Of a stretch of DNA of 64,000 bases, positions 6,982 through 15,761 are shown one piece after another. Below the pieces are notes generated by a model that worked only from the letters and a program-made list of their open reading frames with translations, was not told the origin of the DNA and did no database searches. How positions within the stretch are numbered: position 1 is the stretch's first letter; each line of letters opens with the position of its first letter. Position numbers and translations under genes: made by a program. The stretch comes from Simplicispira sedimenti (lineage in GTDB: Bacteria; Pseudomonadota; Gammaproteobacteria; Burkholderiales; Burkholderiaceae_C): positions 1 to 64,000 of the forward strand of contig NZ_JAKVIJ010000004.1 in assembly GCF_022760965.1 (NCBI RefSeq). Direction: 5' to 3'.

Positions 6982-7425
6982 CTACCTCCCCCTACCGGTG
7001 ATGTAGTGCTCCAGCTGCTCGATGATGAATTTCTGCTCGGAGATGATGTCCTTGACCAGGTCACCGATGGAGATCATGCCCAGCAGCCTGCCGTCCTCTT
7101 CCACCACGGGCAGGTGGCGCAGGCGCTTGCCGGTCATGATCTGCATGCACTGCTCGCTGGTCTGGTTGGGGCGCACGCAGAGCACAGAGGCGGTCATCAC
7201 GTCGCGCACCGGCGTGTCCATGGAGGTACGCCCGCGCAGGGCCAGCTTTCGGGCGTAGTCGCGCTCGGTGAAGATGCCTGCGATCGTGCCGCCATCGAGC
7301 ACGAGCAGCGCCCCTACCTCCTTCTCGGCCATGGTGCGCAAGGCCTGGAACACGCTGTCTTGGGGTGCCACGCTGTACACCGCAGCGTGTGATTTGGATT
7401 TGAGAATTTCTGCAACGGTGGTCAT
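6982..7425 (-). CDS. CBS-domain protein
   Basis: This 147-residue protein consists of two tandem CBS domains (about 8-65 and 75-135) with typical motifs TIAGIFTERDYARK and RLLGMISIGDLVK. Paired CBS domains bind adenine nucleotides and sense energy state; the target here is unknown. ATG 7425 follows AAGGGG at good spacing, and a longer reading of 12 residues is less likely. It is transcribed toward nrtC and separated from it by a terminator and a repeat, so it is a single-gene unit. Confidence 0.85.
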   Translation of the reverse strand: MTTVAEILKSKSHAAVYSVAPQDSVFQALRTMAEKEVGALLVLDGGTIAGIFTERDYARKLALRGRTSMDTPVRDVMTASVLCVRPNQTSEQCMQIMTGKRLRHLPVVEEDGRLLGMISIGDLVKDIISEQKFIIEQLEHYITGRGR

Positions 7426-7773
7426 ACTCGGTAGCCCCTTCAAGGGTGATGGTTCAGGCATTCATTTCAGCCCAAGCCGCAGCGGATTGCAAGCCGTGGC
7501 AGCCCGAGGTGCAGCGCACATGGCGGGCCTGTAGCGCCTGCATGACAACGGCAGGGATCTTCGAGAGACAACACGCTGCCGACCCGACGATTATTCTTAA
7601 AACCGGAATAGTCAATTAACGACTGGGCAGTTTTTTTGTGGTCTTTGCAGGCGTACAGTTCACCCCATCGATGAGCCCAACGCTACCGCGCAACTCAGCG
7701 ACAGAGCTCCAGCAATCACCCGATGGCCTTTGCCGGAGCACCTTTGGAGTCACTTTTGATCAAGGAAACCATC
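7426..7773. other. Intergenic region, nothing firm
   Basis: This 348-base gap lies between the divergent CBS gene and the small exported protein. It must hold both promoters. An AT-rich patch (about 7588-7635) is the likeliest promoter zone for the rightward gene. I see no RNA gene, repeat or convincing operator. Confidence 0.4.
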
Positions 7774-8070
7774 ATGCAAACCGCACGCATCCTCACCATC
7801 GCAGCCCTGTCCGCTTTCGCTACCCTGGGCGCCCAGGCCGCTGAACTCAACGGCGACCTGTACGGCACCGACTTCGAATCCAAGGTGCAATCGGTGCGCA
7901 GCGTCGCCGAAGTGCGCGCCGAAGGCCGCAAGGCTCTGCCCAGCTTCAACGACGGCCCTCCCGCCGACCGCTACGCCAAGACCCCCAGCGTTCTGGAGCG
8001 CCCTGCAGTGCGCGCCAACGGTGCCATCGCCATGCGTGCCCACGGCATTGCCACGGGCGAGCGCAGCTAA
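7774..8070 (+). CDS. Small exported protein
   Basis: This 98-residue protein has a clear Sec signal peptide (MQTARILTIAALSAFATLGAQA, cleavage near residue 22). The mature part begins ELNGDLYGTDF and includes SVRSVAEVRAEGRKA. It resembles short exported proteins of Comamonadaceae sometimes filed under DUF4148, but that assignment is tentative. The start is chosen for the AAGGAAACC ribosome site. It stands alone and is followed by a terminator. Function unknown. Confidence 0.7.
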   Translation: MQTARILTIAALSAFATLGAQAAELNGDLYGTDFESKVQSVRSVAEVRAEGRKALPSFNDGPPADRYAKTPSVLERPAVRANGAIAMRAHGIATGERS

Positions 8071-8115
8071 GCGCTTGCAGCCCCCGGCGTTCAGGCCGCA
8101 GACTGAACGCCCCCC

Positions 8116-8148
8116 AAAGCCCGCTGGCCCTGCCTGCGGGCTTTTGCT
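8116..8148 (+). terminator. Terminator after the small exported protein
   Basis: AAAGCCCGC and GCGGGCTTTT form the stem, followed by T-rich sequence. Confidence 0.8.
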
Positions 8149-8179
8149 TTGCCCCCCACCCAGTGGCAGCATGGAATAA

Positions 8180-8195
8180 AATGATATGCATTCTT
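8180..8195 (-). promoter_or_regulatory. Fur-like box upstream of the DUF1513 gene
   Basis: Read on the minus strand, AAGAATGCATATCATT matches 13 of 16 positions of GAGAATGATTATCATT. It sits 17 bases before the DUF1513 start, where Fur would block transcription or initiation. Confidence 0.55.
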
Positions 8196-8211
8196 ATTCG
8201 CAGCGTCTGCC

Positions 8212-9390
8212 ATGTCACTTTCTCGCCGCCCTTTCCTGCAACGCGCCGCACTGCTGTTGGGCGCCGCTGCCCTGCCGCCCAGCGCCTGGGCCCGCATGGC
8301 GGCCGCATCCAGCCCCGAATCCAGTGCGGCACCAATCGCCCCCACCGCCCGCCTGGCCGCCGCCTGGCGTGCCCGCAGCGCGGGTGCCGACGCTGCCAGC
8401 ACCACCGACTACGTGGGGGTATTGCACCTGGACTGGACCGCTGGCCAGGTGCGCATTGCCCAGGCCACACCGGTGCAAGGCCGGGCGCATGGCCTGCTGG
8501 CCGAGGCGGGCGGCGGCTTCCTGGCCATTGCCAGCCGCCCAGGCCGCTGGCTGATGCGCCTGGACGCGCAGGGCAAGCTGGTGCAGCAGCACTGGCTGGA
8601 CCAGGAGACCCCGGCGCACAGCTTTGACGGCCACATCATGGCCAGCAACGACGGGCAGTGGCTGTACACCACCGAAACCGACCGCAATTCCGGCCAGGGC
8701 TGGGTGTCGGTGCGCGACGCCCGCACCCTGTCCAAGGTGGCGCAGTGGGCCACGCAGGGCATGGACCCGCACCAGCTCCTGCCCGATACGCAAGGCATGC
8801 TGGTAGTGGCCAATGGCGGCATTCCGCGCACGGCCAAGGGTGACAAGCGCGACCTGCACCTGATGGCCCCATCCTTGGTACGCCTGAACCCCGCCAATGG
8901 CGAACTGCTGGGCCAGTGGCGCCTGGCGGACCCGCGCCTGAGCATTCGCCACCTGGCCTGGAGCACAGGGGAGCAGCCACTGCTGGGCGTGGCCCTGCAG
9001 GCCGAGCACGACGACATCGACCAGCGCCGCGCCGCGCCCGCGCTGGCACTGTGGGACGGCAAGGAGCTGCGCATCCCCACGCGCACCGCCACGGCGGGCG
9101 GCTACGCAGGCGACATTGCCCCGGGGCCGGGCGGCGGCTTTGTGATCAGCGGCCAGCGCGTGGGCCGGGGCGTGCTGTGGCACCCCGACGCGCCCGACAC
9201 CCTGATGACGATTGCCGAGCTGCGCGAGGTCTGCGCGCTCAGCCCCCTGCCCTTGACCGACCAGCCCGGCGGCGTGCTGCTGGGCGCAGCGCGCGGAGTG
9301 GCCCTGTGGCACCCGCGCCTGGCCCCGGCCATGCTGGCCTGGCCACAGGAGATGTCGCCCGACAACCACTGGATTGCGCTGAGCACCTGA
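8212..9390 (+). CDS. DUF1513 exported protein, beta-propeller-like
   Basis: This 392-residue protein has a twin-arginine-like signal (SRRPFLQRAALLLGAAALPP, cleavage after AWA). The rest is the DUF1513 domain, probably a periplasmic beta-propeller: FDGHIMASNDGQWLYTTETD, GMDPHQLLPD, LVVANGGIPRT. In other proteobacteria DUF1513 genes end iron-regulated clusters with imelysin and di-heme (DUF1111) genes. Here the gene stands alone, but a Fur-like box lies just upstream. The role is probably in iron handling, though the biochemistry is unknown. Confidence 0.85.
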   Translation: MSLSRRPFLQRAALLLGAAALPPSAWARMAAASSPESSAAPIAPTARLAAAWRARSAGADAASTTDYVGVLHLDWTAGQVRIAQATPVQGRAHGLLAEAGGGFLAIASRPGRWLMRLDAQGKLVQQHWLDQETPAHSFDGHIMASNDGQWLYTTETDRNSGQGWVSVRDARTLSKVAQWATQGMDPHQLLPDTQGMLVVANGGIPRTAKGDKRDLHLMAPSLVRLNPANGELLGQWRLADPRLSIRHLAWSTGEQPLLGVALQAEHDDIDQRRAAPALALWDGKELRIPTRTATAGGYAGDIAPGPGGGFVISGQRVGRGVLWHPDAPDTLMTIAELREVCALSPLPLTDQPGGVLLGAARGVALWHPRLAPAMLAWPQEMSPDNHWIALST

Positions 9391-9422
9391 GCTTTGGCGA
9401 TGCCGCTTCGGAATGGCTGCAT

Positions 9423-9539
9423 ATGGCCAGCAGCGCACGAGAAAGCAGAAAGTGGTGGCCTGCGGTGCTGATGAGCCTGGTCGCTGCGGGCTACTGCACC
9501 ATTATCGTGATGGTAGTGGCGGAAAAAATGCATCGCTAG
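9423..9539 (+). CDS. Possible 38-residue single-span membrane protein
   Basis: A short frame 32 bases after the DUF1513 stop encodes a basic N-terminus (SSARESRKWW), one hydrophobic helix (AVLMSLVAAGYCTIIVMVV) and a short charged tail. That is a plausible microprotein. No good ribosome site is visible, so it could equally be chance. Confidence 0.35.
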   Translation: MASSARESRKWWPAVLMSLVAAGYCTIIVMVVAEKMHR

Positions 9540-9555
9540 GAGCCTGCCCCCGCCC

Positions 9556-9582
9556 TGGTGCAATGCAGCGGCGCATGCACCA
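9556..9582 (+). promoter_or_regulatory. Inverted repeat, candidate NtrC site for nirB
   Basis: TGGTGCA and TGCACCA arms flank a centre that itself reads TGCAAT-N5-GGCGCA, a partial NtrC site. It is about 110 bp upstream of the nirB sigma-54 promoter. Confidence 0.4.
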
Positions 9583-9689
9583 AAACAGCGCCTGCGTGGT
9601 CCAAGCCTGCGGGCACGACTCGCGCGATCACCGCCCCAACCCCTTGCCCAGCCCTGGAGCCGCCGCGCCAAAGCGGGGCGCGAGCGTGT

Positions 9690-9705
9690 TGGCACGGTCG
9701 TTGCA
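9690..9705 (+). promoter_or_regulatory. Sigma-54 promoter of nirBD-nasA
   Basis: TGGCACG-GTCG-TTGCA has exactly 10 bases between GG and GC. The predicted start lies near 9716, about 78 bases before nirB. Confidence 0.85.
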
Positions 9706-9793
9706 TTGACCTGTGTGTGTGGCCCCCAGGGCCGCAGGCACGGCGCGCCAGCAAGGCCCGCCGCTTTCTGGACAAGCAACGCGCGAGGGCACG

Positions 9794-12241
9794 ATGAAGA
9801 AATCGAAACTGGTGATGGTGGGCAACGGCATGGCGGGGGTGCGCACACTCGAAGAACTGCTCAAGATCGCACCCGACCTGTACGACATCACCGTCTTCGG
9901 TGCCGAGCCCCACCCCAACTACAACCGCATCCTGCTGTCGCCGGTGCTGGCGGGCGAGCAGACGCTGGAGCAGATCGTCCTCAACGACTGGTCCTGGTAC
10001 GAGGATCACCACATCACCCTGCACGCAGGCTACACGGTGACGCAGGTGGACCGCACGCGGCGCATGGTGCACGCCACCAATGCGGCGGGCGAGACGGTGA
10101 GCGTGCCCTACGACCGGCTCATCATGGCCACGGGCTCCAACCCCTTCATGCTGCCCATTCCGGGCAAGGACCTGCAGGGCGTGCTGGCCTACCGCGACAT
10201 TGCCGACACGCAGGCCATGATCGACGCGGCCGCGCACTACAAGCACGCCGTGGTCATTGGCGGCGGCCTGCTGGGCCTGGAGGCTGCCAACGGGCTGTGC
10301 AAGCGCGGCATGCAGGTGGCGGTGGTGCACGCCAGCGAATGGCTGATGGAGCGCCAGCTCGACGATGTGGCGGGCAAGATGCTGCAGAAGGCACTGCAGG
10401 AACGCGGCATGCAGTTCCTGATGAAGGCGCAGACGCAGGAGCTGCTGGCCGACGATGCCGGGCGCGTGCGCGCCGTGCGCTTCAAGGACGGCTCCGAGGT
10501 GAGCGCCGACCTGGTGGTGATGGCCGTGGGCATCCGCCCCAACGTGGCGCTGGCGCAGAACATGCGCCTGCACGTGAACCGCGGCATCGTTGTGAACGAC
10601 ACCATGCAGACCACCACCGACGCGCGCATCTACGCCGTGGGCGAATGTGCCGAGCACCGCGGCGTGGCCTACGGCCTGGTGGCGCCGCTGTTCGAGCAGG
10701 GCAAGGTGGCGGCCAACCACCTGGCGGAGTTCGGTATTGGGCGCTATCAGGGCTCGCTCACGTCCACCAAGCTCAAGGTCACGGGCATTGATCTGTTCTC
10801 TGCGGGCGACTTCATGGGCGGCGAGGGCACCGAGGAAATCGTGATGAGCGACCCCGGCGCCGGGCTGTACAAAAAGCTGGTGCTCAAGGACGACAAGCTC
10901 GTGGGCGCCTGCCTGTACGGCAACACCGTGGACGGGAGCTGGTACTTCAAGCTGCTGCGCGACGGTCGCCCCGTGAGCGACCTGCGCGACAAGCTGATGT
11001 TCGGCGAGAGCAACATCGGCGACAGCGGCCACGCAGGCCAGAACAAGGCCGCCAGCATGCCCGATGAAGCCGAGGTCTGCGGCTGCAACGGCGTGACCAA
11101 GGGCACCATCTGCAAGGCCATCAAGGAAAAAGGCCTGTTCACGCTGGACGAGGTGCGCAAGCACACCAAGGCCAGCGCCAGCTGCGGCTCGTGCACCGGC
11201 CTGGTCGAGCAGATTTTGATGGCCACGGTAGGCGGCGACTATTCCGCCACGCCCAAGACCAAGCCCGTGTGCGCCTGCACCGACCACGGCCACCAGGCCG
11301 TGCGCGACGCGATCCGCACCAACAAGCTGCTGTCCAAGGAGGAAGTGTTCGCCTTCATGGAGTGGAAGACACCCAACGGCTGCCCCACCTGCCGCCCGGC
11401 CGTCAACTACTACCTCATCAGCACCTGGCCCAAGGAGGCGCTGGACGACCCGCAAAGCCGCGCCATCAACGAGCGCAGCCACGCCAACATCCAGAAAGAC
11501 GGCACCTACAGCGTGGTGCCGCGCATGTGGGCGGGCGAGACCACGGCCGACGAACTGCGCCGCATTGCCGACGTGGTGGACAAGTACAAGATCCCGGCCG
11601 TCAAGGTCACGGGCGGCCAGCGCATCGACCTGCTGGGCGTGAAGAAGGAAGACCTGCAGGGCGTGTGGAACGACATCGGCATGCCCTGCGGCCACGCCTA
11701 CGGCAAGAGCCTGCGCACCGTGAAGACCTGCGTGGGCAGCGAATGGTGCCGCTTTGGCACGCAGGACAGCACCCAGATGGGCCGCGACCTGGAGCGCGCG
11801 CTGTGGCGCATGTACGCACCGCACAAGGTCAAGCTCGCCGTCAGCGGCTGCCCACGCAACTGCGCCGAAAGCGGCATCAAGGACGTGGGCGTGATCGGCG
11901 TGGACTCGGGCTGGGAAATCTACGTGGCCGGCAACGGCGGCATCAAGACCGAGGTGGCGCACTTCTTCACCAAGGTGAAGACCGCCGAAGAGGTGCTGGA
12001 AGTCAGCGGCGCCTTCCTGCAGCTCTACCGCGAAGAGGGCTGGTACCTGGAGCGCACGGTGCACTACATCGCCCGCGTGGGCCTGGACTACGCCAAGAAA
12101 AAGGTGCTCGAAGACCACGCCAACCGCAAGGCCCTGTGGGCGCGGCTGCAGGCGGCACTGGAGGGCGAGCCCGACCCCTGGTTCGAAGGCGAAAAGGCGC
12201 GGGTCGATGCACGCCAGTTCATCCCCATTGCCGTGGCCTGA
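9794..12241 (+). CDS. nirB: Assimilatory nitrite reductase, NAD(P)H-dependent, large subunit
   Basis: This 815-residue cytoplasmic enzyme reduces nitrite to ammonia with siroheme. In order it has an FAD/NAD(P)H oxidoreductase domain (GNGMAGVRTLEE, second nucleotide fold VVIGGGLLGLEAANGL), a BFD-like [2Fe-2S] domain (CGCNGVTKG...CGSC), and the sulfite/nitrite reductase domain with siroheme/[4Fe-4S] cysteines (TCVGSEWCRFG and SGCPRNCAESG). Length is normal for NirB. ATG 9794 follows GAGGGC. It leads the nirB-nirD-nasA operon and needs the siroheme precursor made by the linked cobA. Confidence 0.96.
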   Translation: MKKSKLVMVGNGMAGVRTLEELLKIAPDLYDITVFGAEPHPNYNRILLSPVLAGEQTLEQIVLNDWSWYEDHHITLHAGYTVTQVDRTRRMVHATNAAGETVSVPYDRLIMATGSNPFMLPIPGKDLQGVLAYRDIADTQAMIDAAAHYKHAVVIGGGLLGLEAANGLCKRGMQVAVVHASEWLMERQLDDVAGKMLQKALQERGMQFLMKAQTQELLADDAGRVRAVRFKDGSEVSADLVVMAVGIRPNVALAQNMRLHVNRGIVVNDTMQTTTDARIYAVGECAEHRGVAYGLVAPLFEQGKVAANHLAEFGIGRYQGSLTSTKLKVTGIDLFSAGDFMGGEGTEEIVMSDPGAGLYKKLVLKDDKLVGACLYGNTVDGSWYFKLLRDGRPVSDLRDKLMFGESNIGDSGHAGQNKAASMPDEAEVCGCNGVTKGTICKAIKEKGLFTLDEVRKHTKASASCGSCTGLVEQILMATVGGDYSATPKTKPVCACTDHGHQAVRDAIRTNKLLSKEEVFAFMEWKTPNGCPTCRPAVNYYLISTWPKEALDDPQSRAINERSHANIQKDGTYSVVPRMWAGETTADELRRIADVVDKYKIPAVKVTGGQRIDLLGVKKEDLQGVWNDIGMPCGHAYGKSLRTVKTCVGSEWCRFGTQDSTQMGRDLERALWRMYAPHKVKLAVSGCPRNCAESGIKDVGVIGVDSGWEIYVAGNGGIKTEVAHFFTKVKTAEEVLEVSGAFLQLYREEGWYLERTVHYIARVGLDYAKKKVLEDHANRKALWARLQAALEGEPDPWFEGEKARVDARQFIPIAVA

Positions 12242-12256
12242 AGCCACCGCCCTCCA

Positions 12257-12318
12257 TTTTTTAAGCAAAAAGTGGCCCCAGCCCTTTATTGACAAGCGCA
12301 AACAGCTACAAAAGGTAT
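12257..12318 (-). repeat. Dispersed palindromic repeat, copy 2 (between nirB and nirD)
   Basis: A/T-flanked arms CCCCAGCCC and AAGCGC...AGCT, in the order of the family, fill most of the nirB-nirD gap. Confidence 0.65.
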
Positions 12319-12322
12319 AGCA

Positions 12323-12706
12323 ATGACACAGTGGAAATACATCTGCAAGCTCGAAGACATCCCCGTGCTGGGCGCCCGCCGCGTCACGCGCGCGCAGGGT
12401 CTGGAGGTGGCCGTGTTCCGCACCGCCACGGACGAGGTGTTTGCCCTGCTGGACCGCTGCCCACACAAGGGCGGCCCGCTGAGCCAGGGCATCGTGTTTG
12501 GCAAGAGTGTGGCCTGCCCGCTGCACAACTGGACCATCGGCCTGTGCGACGGCCAGGCCGCTGCGCCCGACGAGGGCTGCACGCCCAGCTTCCAGGTCAA
12601 GCTGGAAGACGGCGCCGTGTACCTGGACGCCGACGAGCTGGCCCACCGCGCCCTGACCGAAACCCGCCCGCTGGCCGGGCCCGCCTTGCGCGCTGCAGTG
12701 GCATGA
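12323..12706 (+). CDS. nirD: Nitrite reductase small subunit (Rieske-type)
   Basis: This 127-residue partner of NirB is a Rieske-fold protein. Unlike many NirD proteins it retains the full Rieske ligand pattern (CPHKGGPL and CPLHNW), so it probably carries a [2Fe-2S] cluster. It lies 81 bases after nirB and overlaps the nasA start by four bases. Its role is in electron transfer or stabilisation within the nitrite reductase. Confidence 0.93.
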   Translation: MTQWKYICKLEDIPVLGARRVTRAQGLEVAVFRTATDEVFALLDRCPHKGGPLSQGIVFGKSVACPLHNWTIGLCDGQAAAPDEGCTPSFQVKLEDGAVYLDADELAHRALTETRPLAGPALRAAVA

Positions 12707-15498
12707 CGCAGGCCGCCACCACCCGCTCCACCTGCCCCTACTGCGGCGTGGGCTGCGGCGTACTCATCGACAGCGAGGGCGGCCGCATCACCCGCGTGCG
12801 CGGCGACCCGGAGCACCCCGCCAACTTCGGGCGGCTGTGCTCCAAGGGCTCGACCCTGCACCTCACGGCCCGCCCCGAAGTGCAGGACCAGGTGCGCCTG
12901 CTGCAACCCCTGCAGCGCGCACAGCGCGGTGGCGCGGCGCTGCCGCTGGCCTGGGACCAGGCGCTGGACACCCTGGGCCAGCGCATCGCCGCCACCGTGC
13001 AGCAGCATGGCGCCGATGCCGTGGGCCTGTACGTCTCGGGCCAACTGCTCACCGAGGACTACTACGTCTTCAACAAGTTCGCCAAAGGGCTGCTGGGCAC
13101 CAACCAGATCGACACCAACTCACGCCTGTGCATGAGCAGCGCCGTGGCGGGCTACAAGGCCACGCTGGGCGCCGACGCGCCCCCGGCCTGCTACGAAGAC
13201 CTGGCCCACGCGGCCACGCTGTTCATCACCGGCGCCAACCCGGCCTGGGCGCACCCCATCGTGTTCCGGCGCATCGAAGACGCCAAGCGCGCCAACCCGC
13301 GGTTGCGCATCATCGTGTGCGACCCGCGCCGCACCGATACCGCCGAGCTGGCCGACCTGCACCTGGCGCTGCAACCGGGCTCGGACGTGTGGCTGTACCA
13401 CGGCATGCTGCGCTGCATGCTGGAGCAAGGCTGGGTGGACCAGGCCTTCATCGCCGCGCACACCCAGGGCTGGGACGCCCTGGCCGCCCAGGTGCAGCAC
13501 GCCACACCCGCCGCCGTGCAGCAGCACTGCGGCATTGCCCCGGCCGAGCTACTGCAGGCCGCACGCTGGTTTGCGGGCGTGGACGCAGGCCCTGCCGGCC
13601 GCAACCCCACGCTCAGCCTGTATTGCCAGGGCCTGAACCAGTCGGTGCGCGGCACCGACAACAACACCGCCCTCATCCACCTGCACCTGGCCTGCGGCCA
13701 GATCGGCAAGCCTGGCGCGGGGCCGTTCTCGCTCACCGGCCAGCCCAACGCCATGGGCGGGCGCGAGGTGGGCGCACTGGCCAACCAACTCAGCGCCCAC
13801 CGCAACCTGGCCGACCCGCAGCACCGCGCCGAAGTGGCCGCCCTGTGGGGCGTGCCCGAGGTGCCCGCCACGCCCGGCAAGGCGGCGGTGGAGCTGTTCG
13901 AGGCCGCTGCCGACGGCCAGATCAAGCTGCTGTGGATTGCCTGCACCAACCCAGCGCACAGCCTGCCCGACCAAACCCTGGTGCGCCGCGCCCTGCAGCG
14001 TGCTGAGTTCGTGGTGCTGCAGGACGCCTATGCCACCACGGCCACCGCACGCTATGCCGACCTGTTGCTGCCCGCCGCCACCTGGGGCGAAAAAGAAGGT
14101 ACCGTGACCAACAGCGAGCGCCGCATCAGCCGCGTGCGCGCTGCGGTGGCGGCGCCCGGCCAGGCCTGGGCGGACTGGCGCATCGTCACCGAAGTGGCGC
14201 GGCGCGTGCAGCCCCTGCTGCCCACGCGCGCCCACCTGCCCAGCCTGTTCCCCTACGACGGCCCCGAGGCCATCTGGAACGAGCACCGCGAAAGCACGCG
14301 CGGGCGCGACCTGGACATCACCGGCCTGAGCTGGACACAACTGGAAGCCGCCCCGCAGCAATGGCCCTACCCCCAGGGCCAGGCCCAGGGCAGCGCGCGC
14401 CTGTACACCGACGGCCGCTTTGCCACGCCCGATGGCCGCGCCCGCTTTGTGCTGCCCCAGCCCGGCACCGTGGCCGAGCCCACCGATGCACGCTACCCCT
14501 TTGCGTTGATCACCGGCCGCCTGCGCGACCAATGGCACGGCATGAGCCGCAGCGGCACCGTGGAAAGCCTGTGGGCCCACGCGAGCGAGCCCGTGGCGCA
14601 AATGGCCCGCGAAGACATGGACCGGCTGGGCCTGGCGCCCGGCGAGCTGGCCTACCTCACCAGCCGCCGGGGCACCGTGCTGGCGCCGGTGCAGCCGGGC
14701 GAAGGCCTGCGCAGCGGCCAGGTGTTCATGGCCATGCACTGGGGCGACGAGGTGCTGGGCGGCGCCAGCAGCACCGGCAAGCGCCTGGCGGGCGTGAACG
14801 CACTGACCACAGCGGCGCGCTGCCCGCAGTCGCTCCAGCCCGAGCTCAAGCACGCGGCCATCAAGGTGCTCAAGGCCGAACTGCCCTGGGGCGTGTGGGC
14901 CCAGGCCTGGCTGCCGCTGGCCCAGGTGCACCTGGCACGCCAGACGCTGGAGGGCCTGATGGCCGCCTTCCCGTTTGCCAGTTGCACCCTGTTTGGCCGC
15001 CCCGAAACCGGCGTAGGCCTGCAACTGCGCGCCGCCGCGCACCAGGCGGTGGAGACGGCGCTGCTCGAGCGCATCGCCCAGATCCTGGGCGTGCACGCCC
15101 CCGGTGCACTGCACTACCAGGATGCACGCCGTGGCCAGTGGCGCCGCGCACTGCTCCAGGGCGAAGGCAGTACACAGTTGCTGCAAGGCATGGTGCTGGC
15201 AGGCGACGTGCGCGCCCAGGCCTGGATCGCGCCGCTGCTGCAAGAGCGCCAGAACGCCCAGCCCCTGCGCCGCGCCCTGCTGCAACCCGGTGCCCAGCCC
15301 CCCGTGCAGGTGGCCAGCCGCGGCGCCACCGTGTGCTCTTGCGTGGGTGTGGCGGAGAACACCATCACCGACACACTGCAACGCTGCACCGGCGATGCGG
15401 CCCAGCGCCTGCAGCAGCTCAAGGACGGGTTGGGCTGCGGCACGCAGTGCGGCTCCTGCGTGCCGCAACTGCAGCGCATGGTGCAGGCCAGCCTCTAG
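12703..15498 (+). CDS. nasA: Assimilatory nitrate reductase catalytic subunit
   Basis: This 931-residue molybdopterin enzyme reduces nitrate to nitrite in the cytoplasm. The N-terminal [4Fe-4S] motif is CPYCGVGC (C11, C14, C18) plus a cysteine in GRLCSKG. Then come the molybdopterin oxidoreductase and dinucleotide-binding domains. A C-terminal BFD-like [2Fe-2S] domain (VCSCVGVAE...GCGTQCGSC) is the version found in NasA types that take electrons through an extra cluster. There is no signal peptide. The start overlaps the nirD stop. Its cofactor depends on genes such as mog (31713). Confidence 0.95.
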   Translation: MTQAATTRSTCPYCGVGCGVLIDSEGGRITRVRGDPEHPANFGRLCSKGSTLHLTARPEVQDQVRLLQPLQRAQRGGAALPLAWDQALDTLGQRIAATVQQHGADAVGLYVSGQLLTEDYYVFNKFAKGLLGTNQIDTNSRLCMSSAVAGYKATLGADAPPACYEDLAHAATLFITGANPAWAHPIVFRRIEDAKRANPRLRIIVCDPRRTDTAELADLHLALQPGSDVWLYHGMLRCMLEQGWVDQAFIAAHTQGWDALAAQVQHATPAAVQQHCGIAPAELLQAARWFAGVDAGPAGRNPTLSLYCQGLNQSVRGTDNNTALIHLHLACGQIGKPGAGPFSLTGQPNAMGGREVGALANQLSAHRNLADPQHRAEVAALWGVPEVPATPGKAAVELFEAAADGQIKLLWIACTNPAHSLPDQTLVRRALQRAEFVVLQDAYATTATARYADLLLPAATWGEKEGTVTNSERRISRVRAAVAAPGQAWADWRIVTEVARRVQPLLPTRAHLPSLFPYDGPEAIWNEHRESTRGRDLDITGLSWTQLEAAPQQWPYPQGQAQGSARLYTDGRFATPDGRARFVLPQPGTVAEPTDARYPFALITGRLRDQWHGMSRSGTVESLWAHASEPVAQMAREDMDRLGLAPGELAYLTSRRGTVLAPVQPGEGLRSGQVFMAMHWGDEVLGGASSTGKRLAGVNALTTAARCPQSLQPELKHAAIKVLKAELPWGVWAQAWLPLAQVHLARQTLEGLMAAFPFASCTLFGRPETGVGLQLRAAAHQAVETALLERIAQILGVHAPGALHYQDARRGQWRRALLQGEGSTQLLQGMVLAGDVRAQAWIAPLLQERQNAQPLRRALLQPGAQPPVQVASRGATVCSCVGVAENTITDTLQRCTGDAAQRLQQLKDGLGCGTQCGSCVPQLQRMVQASL

Positions 15499-15665
15499 CC
15501 GCCTGTTCAAAGCCCACCGCGCGCTGCGTGCACCCGTCGCTGGCGCACCAGCATGGCGCACCCAGGGCGCCGCGTGCACGCTCGGGGCCACAGGGTGCTG
15601 CATGGTGGTGCGCGCGGCGTACAGCACGGTGGCTGCATGCAGGCCCCACGCCCGGCGCACCGGCT

Positions 15666-15681
15666 TGGCACGCAGTTTGCT
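15666..15681 (+). promoter_or_regulatory. Sigma-54 promoter of the nirC operon
   Basis: TGGCACG-CAGT-TTGCT has 10 bases between GG and GC. It lies 80 bases before nirC; several GTGCAC-type half sites upstream may bind NtrC. Confidence 0.8.
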
Positions 15682-15761
15682 GAACAGAGTGCAAGCCGTG
15701 GAGGGACAGCCCCGCTGCCACCACGCACCACAAAACCGCATCGCAACCTGGAGCACACACC

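Noticed and set aside
9708..9722. Short GT dinucleotide run (CTGTGTGTGTGG)
   Set aside because: Too short to be a meaningful simple repeat; it falls at the start of the nirB leader by chance.
9536..12646. A 1036-codon open frame on the minus strand opposite nirB
   Set aside because: It is an antisense shadow caused by high GC; it lacks any family motif and lies opposite a fully recognised gene.
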